Shown here in pieces: positions 24,474 through 32,470 of a stretch of 34,734 bases of DNA. The notes beneath the pieces are model-generated. The model was not told where the DNA came from and ran no database searches. It saw only the letters and a program-made list of their open reading frames with translations. Origin of the DNA: an uncultured Lachnospiraceae bacterium (GTDB lineage Bacteria; Bacillota; Clostridia; Lachnospirales; Lachnospiraceae); NCBI GenBank assembly GCA_949742505.1, contig CATJPU010000220.1, positions 1-34,734 of the forward strand, given 5' to 3'. Positions within the stretch are counted from its first letter, which is position 1; every line of letters starts with the position of its first letter. The position numbers and the translations under genes were made by a program.

Positions 24474-24490
24474 TTTTCAAACACGCTCTA
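24472..24490 (-). repeat. GAGCGTGT element, right half
   Basis: On the minus strand the sequence reads TAGAGCGTGTTTGAAAATT, matching 16 of 17 bases of the inverted half copy at the end of tetR. It overlaps the XRE stop codon and abuts the following terminator. Confidence 0.65.
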
Positions 24491-24523
24491 GAACGCCCGG
24501 GGCTTGCGAGCCGGGCGTCTTTG
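24491..24523 (+). terminator. intrinsic terminator after the tetR-MFS-XRE operon
   Basis: ACGCCCGG and CCGGGCGT pair over 8 bp, with further GGCT/AGCC pairing inside. A short CTTTGTGTT run follows, so the tail is only moderately T-rich. Confidence 0.75.
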
Positions 24524-24613
24524 TGTTAGGATAAAAACAGATTAGCATGGTTCACATATAGTGAATAGAGATTAAGAAGGATGGAAGAGAAAAATAATGA
24601 GGGAGGTCTTATT

Positions 24614-25996
24614 ATGATTTCAGGTGCATTTATGGCGCCGCACCCGCCGCTTATTATCCCGGAGATTGGCAGGGGTGAGGAGCGAAAGATTCAGGATACG
24701 GTTGACGCATACCGCGAGATAGCCGGAAGGATTGCCGCCTTAAAGCCGGAGACGATTGTTCTGATTTCTCCCCATCAGGTGATGTATGCGGATTATTTCC
24801 ATATATCGCCGGGAAGCGGTGCGAAGGGGGATTTCGCGCAGTTTCGGGCGGGACAGATTCAGATAGAAGCGGAGTATGATACAGAATTCAGGGAGAATCT
24901 CTGTAAGCTTGCCGATGCAGGGAATCTGCCGGCGGGAACTATGGGAGAGCGGGACAGACAGTTAGACCATGGAACCATGGTTCCCTTATATTTTGTAAAT
25001 CAGTACTGGAAGGAATACCAGTTAGTCAGAGTCGGTCTTTCGGGACTTTCTCTTTCTGCCCATTATGCGCTTGGACAGCGCATCCGGGAGACGTCGGAGA
25101 TTCTGGGACGGAATACTGCGGTGATTGCCAGCGGGGATTTGTCTCACAGACTGAAGGAAGACGGGCCTTACGGCTACAGGGAAGAAGGACCGGAGTATGA
25201 CAGGCGTATCATGGAGGTCATGGGAAGCGGCGATTTTGGCAAGCTGTTTGAGTTTTCTGAAGGATTCTGTGAAAGGGCCGGAGAGTGCGGACACCGCTCC
25301 TTTACCATTATGGCGGGCGCATTGGACAGAACGGAGGTTTCCGCCAGGAAGCTTTCCTATGAGGGACCATTTGGCGTGGGGTACGGCATTTGTGCTTATG
25401 AGATTTTGGGAAAGAATCTTCGAAGGAATTTTAAAGACCAGTATGATGAAAAGGATCGGGACAGAGTCCGGAAGATGCGGGCCGGAGAGGACGCGTACGT
25501 GGGGCTTGCCCGGAAAACCATAGAAGAGTATATTTTAACCGGCAGAAAGGGAAGGATACATGAGGAGCTTCCGGAAGAGATGCGCAGACAGAGGGCGGGC
25601 GTATTTGTTTCGATTAAGAAAGAAGGGCGGCTCAGGGGTTGTATCGGTACAATCCAGCCGGTGCAGGCTTCTATTGCGGAAGAGATTATAGAGAATGCCG
25701 TCAGCGCCGCTGTCAGAGATCCCAGATTCTCTCCGATTGAGCCGGATGAGCTGGATAAACTGTCGATTAGCGTGGACGTGCTGGGGGATACGGAGGAAAT
25801 TGATTCGCCGGACAAGCTGGACGTGAAACGCTTCGGCGTAGTGGTAACCAAAGGATACAAAAGGGGCCTGCTGCTTCCGAATCTGGAGGGCGTGGATACG
25901 GTGGAAGAGCAGATTGCGATTGCAAAGCAGAAGGCGGGAATCGGAGAACGTGAGCAGGTGCGGCTGGAGCGGTTTGAGGTTGTGCGGCATTACTAG
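24614..25996 (+). CDS. AmmeMemoRadiSam system fusion: Memo/LigB domain + AMMECR1 domain
   Basis: The 460-residue protein joins two parts of the AmmeMemoRadiSam set. Residues 1 to about 270 resemble the LigB/Memo fold: MISGAFMAPHPPLIIPEIG, VLISPHQVMY, DHGTMVPLYFVNQYW and SGDLSHR carry likely metal-binding His and Asp residues. Residues about 305-460 are an AMMECR1 domain with VFVSIKKEGRLRGCIGT (LRGCIGT at 340-346), DPRFSPIEPDEL and GVVVTKGYKRGLLLP. The set is thought to modify an unknown protein or RNA with the radical SAM enzyme AmrS; amrS is not next to it here. GGGAGG lies 7 nt before the ATG; an earlier ATG 11 codons upstream is less likely. The TAG stop belongs to a GAGCGTGT element, and AT-rich foreign-looking DNA follows. 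Confidence 0.9.
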   Translation: MISGAFMAPHPPLIIPEIGRGEERKIQDTVDAYREIAGRIAALKPETIVLISPHQVMYADYFHISPGSGAKGDFAQFRAGQIQIEAEYDTEFRENLCKLADAGNLPAGTMGERDRQLDHGTMVPLYFVNQYWKEYQLVRVGLSGLSLSAHYALGQRIRETSEILGRNTAVIASGDLSHRLKEDGPYGYREEGPEYDRRIMEVMGSGDFGKLFEFSEGFCERAGECGHRSFTIMAGALDRTEVSARKLSYEGPFGVGYGICAYEILGKNLRRNFKDQYDEKDRDRVRKMRAGEDAYVGLARKTIEEYILTGRKGRIHEELPEEMRRQRAGVFVSIKKEGRLRGCIGTIQPVQASIAEEIIENAVSAAVRDPRFSPIEPDELDKLSISVDVLGDTEEIDSPDKLDVKRFGVVVTKGYKRGLLLPNLEGVDTVEEQIAIAKQKAGIGEREQVRLERFEVVRHY

Positions 25997-26025
25997 AGCG
26001 TGTCCCCAAACAGAAAAATGAGGAC
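25993..26025 (+). repeat. GAGCGTGT element with interrupted right arm
   Basis: The left arm CTAGAGCGTGTCCCCAAA carries the stop of the Memo/AMMECR1 gene. After a short loop the right arm starts as ATGAGGACA and then breaks off where CGCTC is expected. AT-rich sequence with an open reading frame starts at that point, so the element marks the left edge of the insert. Confidence 0.6.
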
Positions 26026-26757
26026 AATGTAAATGATTGGATAGAGCGGTTAGAAACAGTAATACAGAATACTTTTTCCACAGATCATGATCAAGTTGTT
26101 TTTCAAATTTATCAAACTGTAAATGCCGCCGATTTTTGCATTATTATTGTTTCCAAAAATTTGAACTATATCGAACAATTATCCAGTAATTTAAAAGAAA
26201 TCACTTTTTCATTAGGAGATAAGAAGTATATTGCATTTACGATATATGAGAATATAGGATTACATAAAGATTTTGATGAAAAATTAGTAGAAGAAGAATT
26301 TTCAGAACAGCATGCCTTGATAGCAAGAATCAGAACTAAGGACAGTTATCGGAACGGCTTAGAGGGAAAGTATTTGGGAAAATGGCAGAATAATTGCAGA
26401 TGCAGTATATTAAGCGGACGATACCATATCTCTGCAAGAATAGAAGCAGCGGATGAAATCTTGATGACTTTAAATGATATAGCTGCATATAAATTTGGAG
26501 AACCTGTTAACAACTTTGAAGGCGAAGTGAATATTGTGCGTCGGTTGTTGATGGAAGGAAAGGCAGAATATTTAAATGAAAGAATCTTATATGGGATTAA
26601 TATGGCGAAAACTAAAATGCATTTAAATTATCATTTTGCAAAAAGCTTTAATATAACGGAAGAATATACCGAGATGGAGATTCTGAAAAACGAGATTCAA
26701 TTTGTAATGAAATATTATTACAAGAATAGAAAACGGTATATGGAAGGAGAAACATAA
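26026..26757 (+). pseudogene. N-terminally truncated gene of unknown function, upstream of the FRG gene
   Basis: The frame is open from the edge of the GAGCGTGT element to TAA with no ATG in frame in the first 45 codons (VNDWIERLETVIQ..., VVFQIYQTVNAADF), and the sequence before the first possible start (TTG at 26161, without a good SD) still looks coding. The 5' end therefore seems to have been cut off. I do not recognise the family. The segment NAADFCIIIVSKNLNYIEQL recalls the end of a TIR-like or nucleotide-binding fold (a strand after a helix, ending in SKN), but this is a weak likeness. A Cys pair (RCS, about two thirds along) and a basic C terminus KNRKRYMEGE are seen. Codons are AT-rich, unlike the neighbours. 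The intact FRG gene starts 2 nt downstream, so the two were once a unit. Confidence 0.6.
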
Positions 26758-26759
26758 GA

Positions 26760-27836
26760 ATGGTTAAACGTGAAATATATGTAAATTCATTCGCCCAATA
26801 TATTGAAGAAATTATGAGGATAAAGAAAAATGAAAACCTGGAAGCCGGAAACGATGTTCTATGGTTTCGGGGACACAGAAATTATGAATGGTCTTTGATC
26901 CCTTCCCTTTATAGAGGCGCAGGGAGGAATGAGACTGTAGATAACCGCGGATATACAAATATGAATCTTAGAGAAGGAATCCGCCAACAGCAGAATCACG
27001 CCAAAAACTATCAGTTTTTAAAAAATGATAATTTAAATCAGATAGAATGGATGGCCATAGCACAGCATTATGGTGTAAAAACAAGACTGCTTGATTGGAC
27101 TACCTCAGCTATCCATGCATTATTGTTTGCGCTTGAAGACAAATTTACAAATGACGGTGTATTTAAAAATGAAAATAATCTGCCATGTATTTGGTGTTTG
27201 TTTCCGCAGCGTATGAATAGAGATACTGTTTCTTTAATATGTGAAGAGAATAATGCAGTTGGGAGACTTATCCCCGGGACAGAGGATGGTGGGATGAAGG
27301 AAATAATGGATTTTCTGGATAATGCGAAAAACAGCGAGGAATACAAAAAGACTTTTTTTGAAAGTGAAGAAAAAGAGGATGAGCATCTAAACTATTTATT
27401 TAATTTGGCATATTTCGAAGAACTGCTGTCGATTGTCTCAATAAGACCCAGTGTGGCTTATATGGGAGGGCTGGCGAATCCTTTGCATTACATCCTGGAT
27501 AAAATATACGGACAAGGAATAGGGATATCCAGGAAGCCCGAATCCAAATTTTCTAAATTGGCTCCGTTAGCAATTATACACCCATATCATTCCGAACGTA
27601 TCAGGGCGCAGCAGGGTGTTTTTACTATTTTTCCTAATTTAATAACCGATAAAGATGAAAAATTAAGCAGTATAGCCGATATGAGAAAAAACACATCAAC
27701 AGCAAAATATTTAAACCGGATTATTATTCAATCACCTGAAAAGATAGCAGAAGAATTGAAAGCGCTGGGCGCTCATCGAAGCTGGCTTTACCCGGAGGAG
27801 CCTATTGTTTCCCAAGAGATTGAAAATGGATTATAA
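26760..27836 (+). CDS. FRG-domain protein
   Basis: The 358-residue protein carries an FRG domain, named for its Phe-Arg-Gly motif: VLWFRGHRNYEWSLIPSLYR (about residues 33-52) and WMAIAQHYGVKTRLLDWTTS (about 97-116), then HALLFALED. A later SERIRAQQGVFTIFP also fits the domain family. FRG proteins are common as accessory genes in phage, plasmid and island DNA; their biochemical function is not established to my knowledge. There is no signal peptide or membrane segment. AAGGAG lies 10 nt upstream of the ATG. Codon use is AT-rich (many AAA, TTA, ATA), unlike the flanking core genes, which suggests transfer. It lies between the Memo/AMMECR1 gene and a conserved radical-SAM gene. Confidence 0.87.
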   Translation: MVKREIYVNSFAQYIEEIMRIKKNENLEAGNDVLWFRGHRNYEWSLIPSLYRGAGRNETVDNRGYTNMNLREGIRQQQNHAKNYQFLKNDNLNQIEWMAIAQHYGVKTRLLDWTTSAIHALLFALEDKFTNDGVFKNENNLPCIWCLFPQRMNRDTVSLICEENNAVGRLIPGTEDGGMKEIMDFLDNAKNSEEYKKTFFESEEKEDEHLNYLFNLAYFEELLSIVSIRPSVAYMGGLANPLHYILDKIYGQGIGISRKPESKFSKLAPLAIIHPYHSERIRAQQGVFTIFPNLITDKDEKLSSIADMRKNTSTAKYLNRIIIQSPEKIAEELKALGAHRSWLYPEEPIVSQEIENGL

Positions 27837-27855
27837 AGATTTGAAGAGGATAACT

Positions 27856-29721
27856 ATGAGAAAACTAGCCTTAAATGATGAAATATTACTAAAAATCGAG
27901 AAACCTGCCCGTTACATCGGCGGCGAGGTCAACAGCGTCATGAAAGACCCTGAGAAAGTGGATATTCGCTTCGCCATGTGTTTTCCCGACGTCTATGAGA
28001 TCGGCATGTCCCACTTAGGCATCCAGATCCTCTACGATATGTTCAACCGCCGAGAGGACGTCTGGTGCGAACGGGTGTATTCACCCTGGGTGGATTTGGA
28101 CAAAATCATGAGGGAACAGCAAATCCCATTATTTGCGCTGGAATCCCAGGACCCGGTGAAGGACTTTGATTTTCTGGGGATTACTCTCCAGTATGAGATG
28201 TGTTATACCAATATTCTGCAGGTTCTGGACTTATCGGGGATTCCGCTCCACGCGGACCAGAGGGATGAGAATGACCCGATTGTCATCGGAGGAGGGCCCT
28301 GTGCTTATAATCCGGAGCCGTTGGCAGAGTTTTTTGATTTATTCTATATCGGGGAGGGCGAGACGGTATATGACCAGCTTCTGGACGCTTACCAAGCGAA
28401 CCGGCAGGCCGGCGGAAGCCGGAAAGATTTTTTGGAGGCCGCCTGTCAGATTGAGGGAATCTATGTGCCCTCCTTTTATGAGACCAGGTACAACGAAGAC
28501 GGTACGATTGCCGAATTTTGCCCGGTAAATTCCAAGGCCCCCGCCCGCATAAAGAAGCAGGTCGTCGTTGATGTAACGGATACCGTTTACCCGGAAAAAC
28601 CGCTGGTCCCTTATATTAAGGTTACCCAGGACCGGGTGGTCTTAGAGGTGCAGAGAGGCTGCATCAGAGGGTGCAGGTTCTGTCAGGCTGGAATGCTCTA
28701 CCGTCCCACCAGAGAACGGGATGTAGCGCAGTTAAAGGAATACGCCCGCCAGATGCTGAAGAGTACCGGACATGAGGAAATTTCCCTAAGCTCCTTAAGC
28801 ACCAGCGATTACAGTGAGCTGAAAAGTCTGGTAACATTTCTCATCGAAGAATTTAAGGGAAAAGGGATTAATATATCCCTGCCTTCCTTAAGAATCGACG
28901 CTTTTTCGCTGGATGTCATGAGCCGTATTCAGGATGTCCGTAAGAGCAGTCTGACTTTTGCGCCGGAGGCAGGTTCTCAGAGAATGCGGAACGTTATCAA
29001 TAAAGGACTGACCGAAGAGGACATTCTGAATGGGGCGGGGCAGGCTTTTGAAGGCGGATGGAATAAGGTAAAGCTTTATTTTATGCTGGGCCTTCCCACA
29101 GAGACAGAGGAAGATATGGAGGCAATCGCAGTTCTTGCAGACAAGGTGGCAAGGCGTTATTATGAGATTCCAAAGGAGCAGAGAATTGGGAAATGCCAGA
29201 TTACCGCCAGTTCTTCTTTCTTCATTCCCAAGCCCTTTACTCCCTTCCAATGGGCGGAGATGCTGACCAATGAAGAATATATTGCCAGAGCCGCGATTGT
29301 AAAGCATGCCTTTTTGAATCAGCTGAACAAGAAAAGTCTCCGATATAACTGGCACGACGCGGAAGTAACCGTACTGGAAGGCGTCTTTGCGAGAGGCGAC
29401 AGACATACCGGAAAAGTGATTGAAGAAGCTTACCGGCTGGGGTGTATCTATGATTCCTGGACCGAGTGTTTTGATAATGAGAAATGGATGAAAGCCTTTG
29501 AAAATACAGGCGTCGATATCGGGTTTTACAATTTAAGGCGGCGGGAGGAAGACGAGATTTTCCCCTGGGATTTTATTGATATCGGCGTTACGAAAGAATT
29601 TTTGAGAAAAGAATGGGAGCTGGCTATGAATGCTGAGGTTACGCCAAACTGCCGGACGCAGTGTTCCGGCTGCGGCGCGGCTGTCTGGAAAGGAGGGGTC
29701 TGCGTTGAAAGCAAGAATTAA
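27856..29721 (+). CDS. TIGR03960-type B12-binding radical SAM protein
   Basis: The 621-residue protein has an N-terminal B12-binding-like region (CFPDVYEIGMSHLGIQILYD, then VIGGGPCAYNPEPLAEFFD) and a radical-SAM core with RGCIRGCRFCQAGM, cysteines 269, 273 and 276. Further blocks SSLSTSDYSELKSLV and FAPEAGSQRMRNVINKGLTEED fit the family. The reaction is unknown. In Firmicutes it is paired with the next gene, and here the two overlap by 17 nt. AAGAGG lies 6 nt before the ATG; a longer TTG start would run into the FRG gene. The C-terminal end has CRTQCSGCGAA, a Cys cluster which may bind a second metal. Composition returns to the host level here, so the AT-rich insert ends just upstream. Confidence 0.93.
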   Translation: MRKLALNDEILLKIEKPARYIGGEVNSVMKDPEKVDIRFAMCFPDVYEIGMSHLGIQILYDMFNRREDVWCERVYSPWVDLDKIMREQQIPLFALESQDPVKDFDFLGITLQYEMCYTNILQVLDLSGIPLHADQRDENDPIVIGGGPCAYNPEPLAEFFDLFYIGEGETVYDQLLDAYQANRQAGGSRKDFLEAACQIEGIYVPSFYETRYNEDGTIAEFCPVNSKAPARIKKQVVVDVTDTVYPEKPLVPYIKVTQDRVVLEVQRGCIRGCRFCQAGMLYRPTRERDVAQLKEYARQMLKSTGHEEISLSSLSTSDYSELKSLVTFLIEEFKGKGINISLPSLRIDAFSLDVMSRIQDVRKSSLTFAPEAGSQRMRNVINKGLTEEDILNGAGQAFEGGWNKVKLYFMLGLPTETEEDMEAIAVLADKVARRYYEIPKEQRIGKCQITASSSFFIPKPFTPFQWAEMLTNEEYIARAAIVKHAFLNQLNKKSLRYNWHDAEVTVLEGVFARGDRHTGKVIEEAYRLGCIYDSWTECFDNEKWMKAFENTGVDIGFYNLRRREEDEIFPWDFIDIGVTKEFLRKEWELAMNAEVTPNCRTQCSGCGAAVWKGGVCVESKN

Positions 29722-30457
29722 ATTCCGCAAATACGGGGTCTTAAAGTTTCTCGGTCATCTGGACGTGATGCGTTTCTTTCAGAAAGCGATGCGGCGGGCG
29801 GATATTCCTGTTGCCTTTACCTCCGGATATAGTCCCCATATGATTATGTCCTTTGCACAGCCCTTGGGACTTGGCATTACCAGCGAGGCTGAATACCTGG
29901 ATATCGAGCTGGCGGAACCGATTTCGTCTGCGGACGCCCTTTACCGGCTGAATCAGACCATGGCGGATGGAATTGACGTGGTCAGCTTCCGTCAGATTAA
30001 CGAAGATAAGAAGAGCAGCGGGATGACCCTTGTTGCGGCGGCGGAATATCTGGTTGTTCCCAGAGAAGCGGAAGCGACGGCGCTGAGGGAATATAACAGC
30101 AGCCAGCCGTTATTTTCTGCGGCTTTTTCAGATGGAATCAAGGCGTTTCTGGCCCAGCCAGAGATTATCGTTTTGAAAAAGACCAAGCGCAGTGAAAAGG
30201 AAGCGGATATCAAACCAATGATTTATGATTTTCATCTGGAGCCTTATGGAATCTGCTTAAGACTTGCCGCCGGAAGCGAGGCGAACTTAAAGCCGGATCT
30301 CGTGATGGAAACCTTCCTTGGCTTTATCAAAGAAGAAGGAAAGAAACTGCATTATCACCGCAGAGAATTGTACGCAAAGAATCTGGAAGAGGGCGAACCG
30401 GAGTATTTGTCTTTAGAAGCGCTTGGGTGGGAGATACCGTCTTTGCACTACAGCTAA
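29705..30457 (+). CDS. TIGR03936 radical-SAM-associated protein (DUF2344)
   Basis: The 250-residue protein begins MKARIKFRKYGVLKFLGHLD, then FQKAMRRADIPVAFTSGYSPHMIMSFAQPL, the known start of the DUF2344 family that pairs with the TIGR03960 radical SAM protein. No catalytic motif is known; a role as partner or substrate-binding subunit is inferred from the constant pairing. The start is a TTG preceded by AGGAGG at 8 nt; no ATG lies nearby, so the TTG is the best choice. It overlaps the upstream gene by 17 nt, which suggests translational coupling. It ends 47 nt before an intrinsic terminator. Confidence 0.9.
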   Translation: MKARIKFRKYGVLKFLGHLDVMRFFQKAMRRADIPVAFTSGYSPHMIMSFAQPLGLGITSEAEYLDIELAEPISSADALYRLNQTMADGIDVVSFRQINEDKKSSGMTLVAAAEYLVVPREAEATALREYNSSQPLFSAAFSDGIKAFLAQPEIIVLKKTKRSEKEADIKPMIYDFHLEPYGICLRLAAGSEANLKPDLVMETFLGFIKEEGKKLHYHRRELYAKNLEEGEPEYLSLEALGWEIPSLHYS

Positions 30458-30503
30458 CTTTAGAATGGCCGGATGAATGGAAATTGTATATTTTGTCAGA
30501 AAA

Positions 30504-30550
30504 GGCGCTGCAAACCGGACGAAATTTGTCTGAGGCAGCGCTCTTTTTTT
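30504..30550 (+). terminator. intrinsic terminator after the radical-SAM pair
   Basis: GCGCTGC and GCAGCGC pair over 7 bp, with a 23-nt loop and a following run of seven T. It separates the radical-SAM pair from the ybaK gene. Confidence 0.83.
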
Positions 30551-30551
30551 G

Positions 30552-30581
30552 TTGCGCAGTACTTTAGCAAAGTGGTATGAT
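30552..30581 (+). promoter_or_regulatory. possible promoter of ybaK
   Basis: TTGCGC and TATGAT are spaced by 18 nt directly after the terminator and 39 nt before the ybaK start. The -35 is imperfect. Confidence 0.45.
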
Positions 30582-30620
30582 AGAGAACTAGAAGAAGAAA
30601 TAGATTCGAGGAAAGCATGT

Positions 30621-31118
30621 ATGAGCAAAAAAGAAGTGAAAACCAATGCCATGCGCATACTGGACCGTTTGAAAATTTCTTATACGTATCAGACCTATGA
30701 ATGCGATGAATTTACCGACGGAATCCAGACAGCGGATCTTCTGGGCCTCAATCACGAGCTGGTATTTAAAACTATTGTTACTACCGGAAAAAGCGGCGCC
30801 CACTATGTATTTGTCATCCCTATAGAAGAGGAGATTGACTTTAAGAAAGCCGCAAAAGCAGTGGGAGAGAAGTCTTTGGAGATGCTGCCGCTAAAAGAGC
30901 TGACACAGGTGACCGGATATGTGCGGGGTGGCTGTACCGCTGTCGGCATGAAGAAAAAGTTCCCTACGGTGGTTCAGGAAACGGCAGGACGATTTGAGAG
31001 GATTTATGTGAGCGGCGGCAAAATCGGCATGCAGCTTTGTCTTGCTCCGGCTGATTTGTTAAAGGCAGCGAACGCAGCATTCGGCGATGTTATTCGCAAA
31101 ACAGATGGGCCTACATAA
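30621..31118 (+). CDS. ybaK: Cys-tRNA(Pro)/Cys-tRNA(Cys) deacylase YbaK/EbsC
   Basis: YbaK hydrolyses cysteine mis-attached to tRNA(Pro), a proofreading role in translation. The 165-residue protein carries the family blocks VFKTIVTTGKSGAHYVFVIP and GYVRGGCTAVGMKKKFP, and the conserved Lys of VFKT is present. It ends with LCLAPADLLKAANA. The ATG opening MSKKEVKTN is chosen, with GAGG 9 nt upstream; a longer reading would run through the terminator and promoter. It is followed by lysC 19 nt downstream. Confidence 0.94.
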   Translation: MSKKEVKTNAMRILDRLKISYTYQTYECDEFTDGIQTADLLGLNHELVFKTIVTTGKSGAHYVFVIPIEEEIDFKKAAKAVGEKSLEMLPLKELTQVTGYVRGGCTAVGMKKKFPTVVQETAGRFERIYVSGGKIGMQLCLAPADLLKAANAAFGDVIRKTDGPT

Positions 31119-31137
31119 GGAAACGGAGGTTTGTATT

Positions 31138-32457
31138 ATGAAAAAGGTTGTAAAATTCGGAGGAAGCTCTCTGGCCAGCGCAGAGCAGTTTCAGAAAGTA
31201 GGAAAGATTATCCGCCAGGAGGAAGCGAGACGCTATGTGGTCCCTTCCGCACCGGGGAAACGGTTCCCAAAGGATGCGAAAGTTACCGATATGCTCTATA
31301 GCTGTTACCATCTGGCCATTCAGGAGAAGAAATTCGAGGCGGAACTTGCAGAGATCAAAGCCCGTTTTCAGGAAATTATCGACGGTCTGAAGCTGGATCT
31401 AAGTCTGGAAGGGGAATTTAAAATCATCCGGGAGAATTTCAGTAAGAAAATCGGCAGAGATTATGCCGCTTCCAGAGGAGAGTACCTAAACAGCATGATT
31501 ATGGCGCATTATCTTGGATATGAATTTATTGACGCGGCAGAAGTGATTTTCTTTGATGAAAATGGGAATTTTGATGCAGAAAAGACCCAGAGCATTCTGT
31601 CCAAACGGCTGGCGCATACCAAAAAGGCTGTTATTCCCGGCTTCTACGGTATGGCGGCGGACGGCCATATCAGGACATTTTCCAGAGGAGGCTCGGACGT
31701 GACCGGCTCGATTGTTGCCAAGGCGGTACATGCGGATATGTATGAGAACTGGACTGACGTATCCGGATTCCTGATTGCGGACCCGGGAGTAGTGAAGAAT
31801 CCAAAGGCGATTGATGTAATTACCTATCGGGAACTCAGAGAGCTGTCCTACATGGGAGCTTCCGTCCTGCATGAAGACGCTATTTTCCCTGTCAGAAAAG
31901 AAGGAATCCCGATTAATATCCGCAATACCAACGCACCGGAGGATAAAGGTACCCTGATTGTAGAAGCTACCTGCCGAAAGCCCCGGTTTGTGATTACCGG
32001 AATTGCCGGTAAGAAGGACTTCGCCTCTATCACGATTGAAAAAGCAATGATGAATGCGGAGGTCGGCTTCTGTATGCGGGTTCTGGATGTATTTGCCCAG
32101 AATAATATCTCTATTGAGCATATGCCTTCAGGAATTGATACTATGACGATTCTGGTGCATCAAGACGAATTTGAAGAGAAGGAGCAGAAGGTTCTGGCAG
32201 GAATCCACCGGGCTGTGGAGCCGGATTTGGTAGAAATGGAATCCGACTTGGCGCTGATAGCCGTAGTGGGACGGGGGATGAAGTCGACAAGAGGTACTTC
32301 CGGCAGAATATTTTCCGCGCTGGCGCATGCCAATGTGAATGTACGTATGATTGACCAGGGTTCCAGCGAATTAAATATTATCATCGGCGTGCGCAATCAT
32401 GATTTTAATAATGCGATCAAGGCAATTTATGACATTTTTGTTACAATACAGATATAA
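31138..32457 (+). CDS. lysC: aspartate kinase (monofunctional)
   Basis: Aspartokinase phosphorylates L-aspartate, the first step toward lysine, threonine and methionine. It opens KKVVKFGGSSLASAEQFQKV, with the nucleotide/aspartate-binding KFGGSS motif, and carries TFSRGGSDVTGSIVAKAVHA in the catalytic domain. The last 140 residues hold the tandem ACT domain pair (ITGIAGKKDFASITIE; DLALIAVVGRGMKSTRGTSG; SSELNIIIGV) for feedback control. Its 439 residues fit the clostridial type with a single polypeptide. CGGAGG lies 9 nt before the ATG. No lysine riboswitch is visible upstream, so control is probably by the ACT domains. Nearby asnA draws on the same aspartate pool. Confidence 0.95.
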   Translation: MKKVVKFGGSSLASAEQFQKVGKIIRQEEARRYVVPSAPGKRFPKDAKVTDMLYSCYHLAIQEKKFEAELAEIKARFQEIIDGLKLDLSLEGEFKIIRENFSKKIGRDYAASRGEYLNSMIMAHYLGYEFIDAAEVIFFDENGNFDAEKTQSILSKRLAHTKKAVIPGFYGMAADGHIRTFSRGGSDVTGSIVAKAVHADMYENWTDVSGFLIADPGVVKNPKAIDVITYRELRELSYMGASVLHEDAIFPVRKEGIPINIRNTNAPEDKGTLIVEATCRKPRFVITGIAGKKDFASITIEKAMMNAEVGFCMRVLDVFAQNNISIEHMPSGIDTMTILVHQDEFEEKEQKVLAGIHRAVEPDLVEMESDLALIAVVGRGMKSTRGTSGRIFSALAHANVNVRMIDQGSSELNIIIGVRNHDFNNAIKAIYDIFVTIQI

Positions 32458-32470
32458 GCAGGTATAAATT

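Noticed and set aside
24551-24565. TTCAC-ATATA-GTGAA palindrome before the Memo/AMMECR1 gene
   Set aside because: Arms of only 5 bp, no clear promoter at a fitting distance and no second copy; too weak to call an operator.
30473-30580. Short ORF with CIFC and several further Cys after the radical-SAM pair
   Set aside because: It runs through the intrinsic terminator and the possible ybaK promoter, has no SD, and the Cys codons come from the terminator stem.
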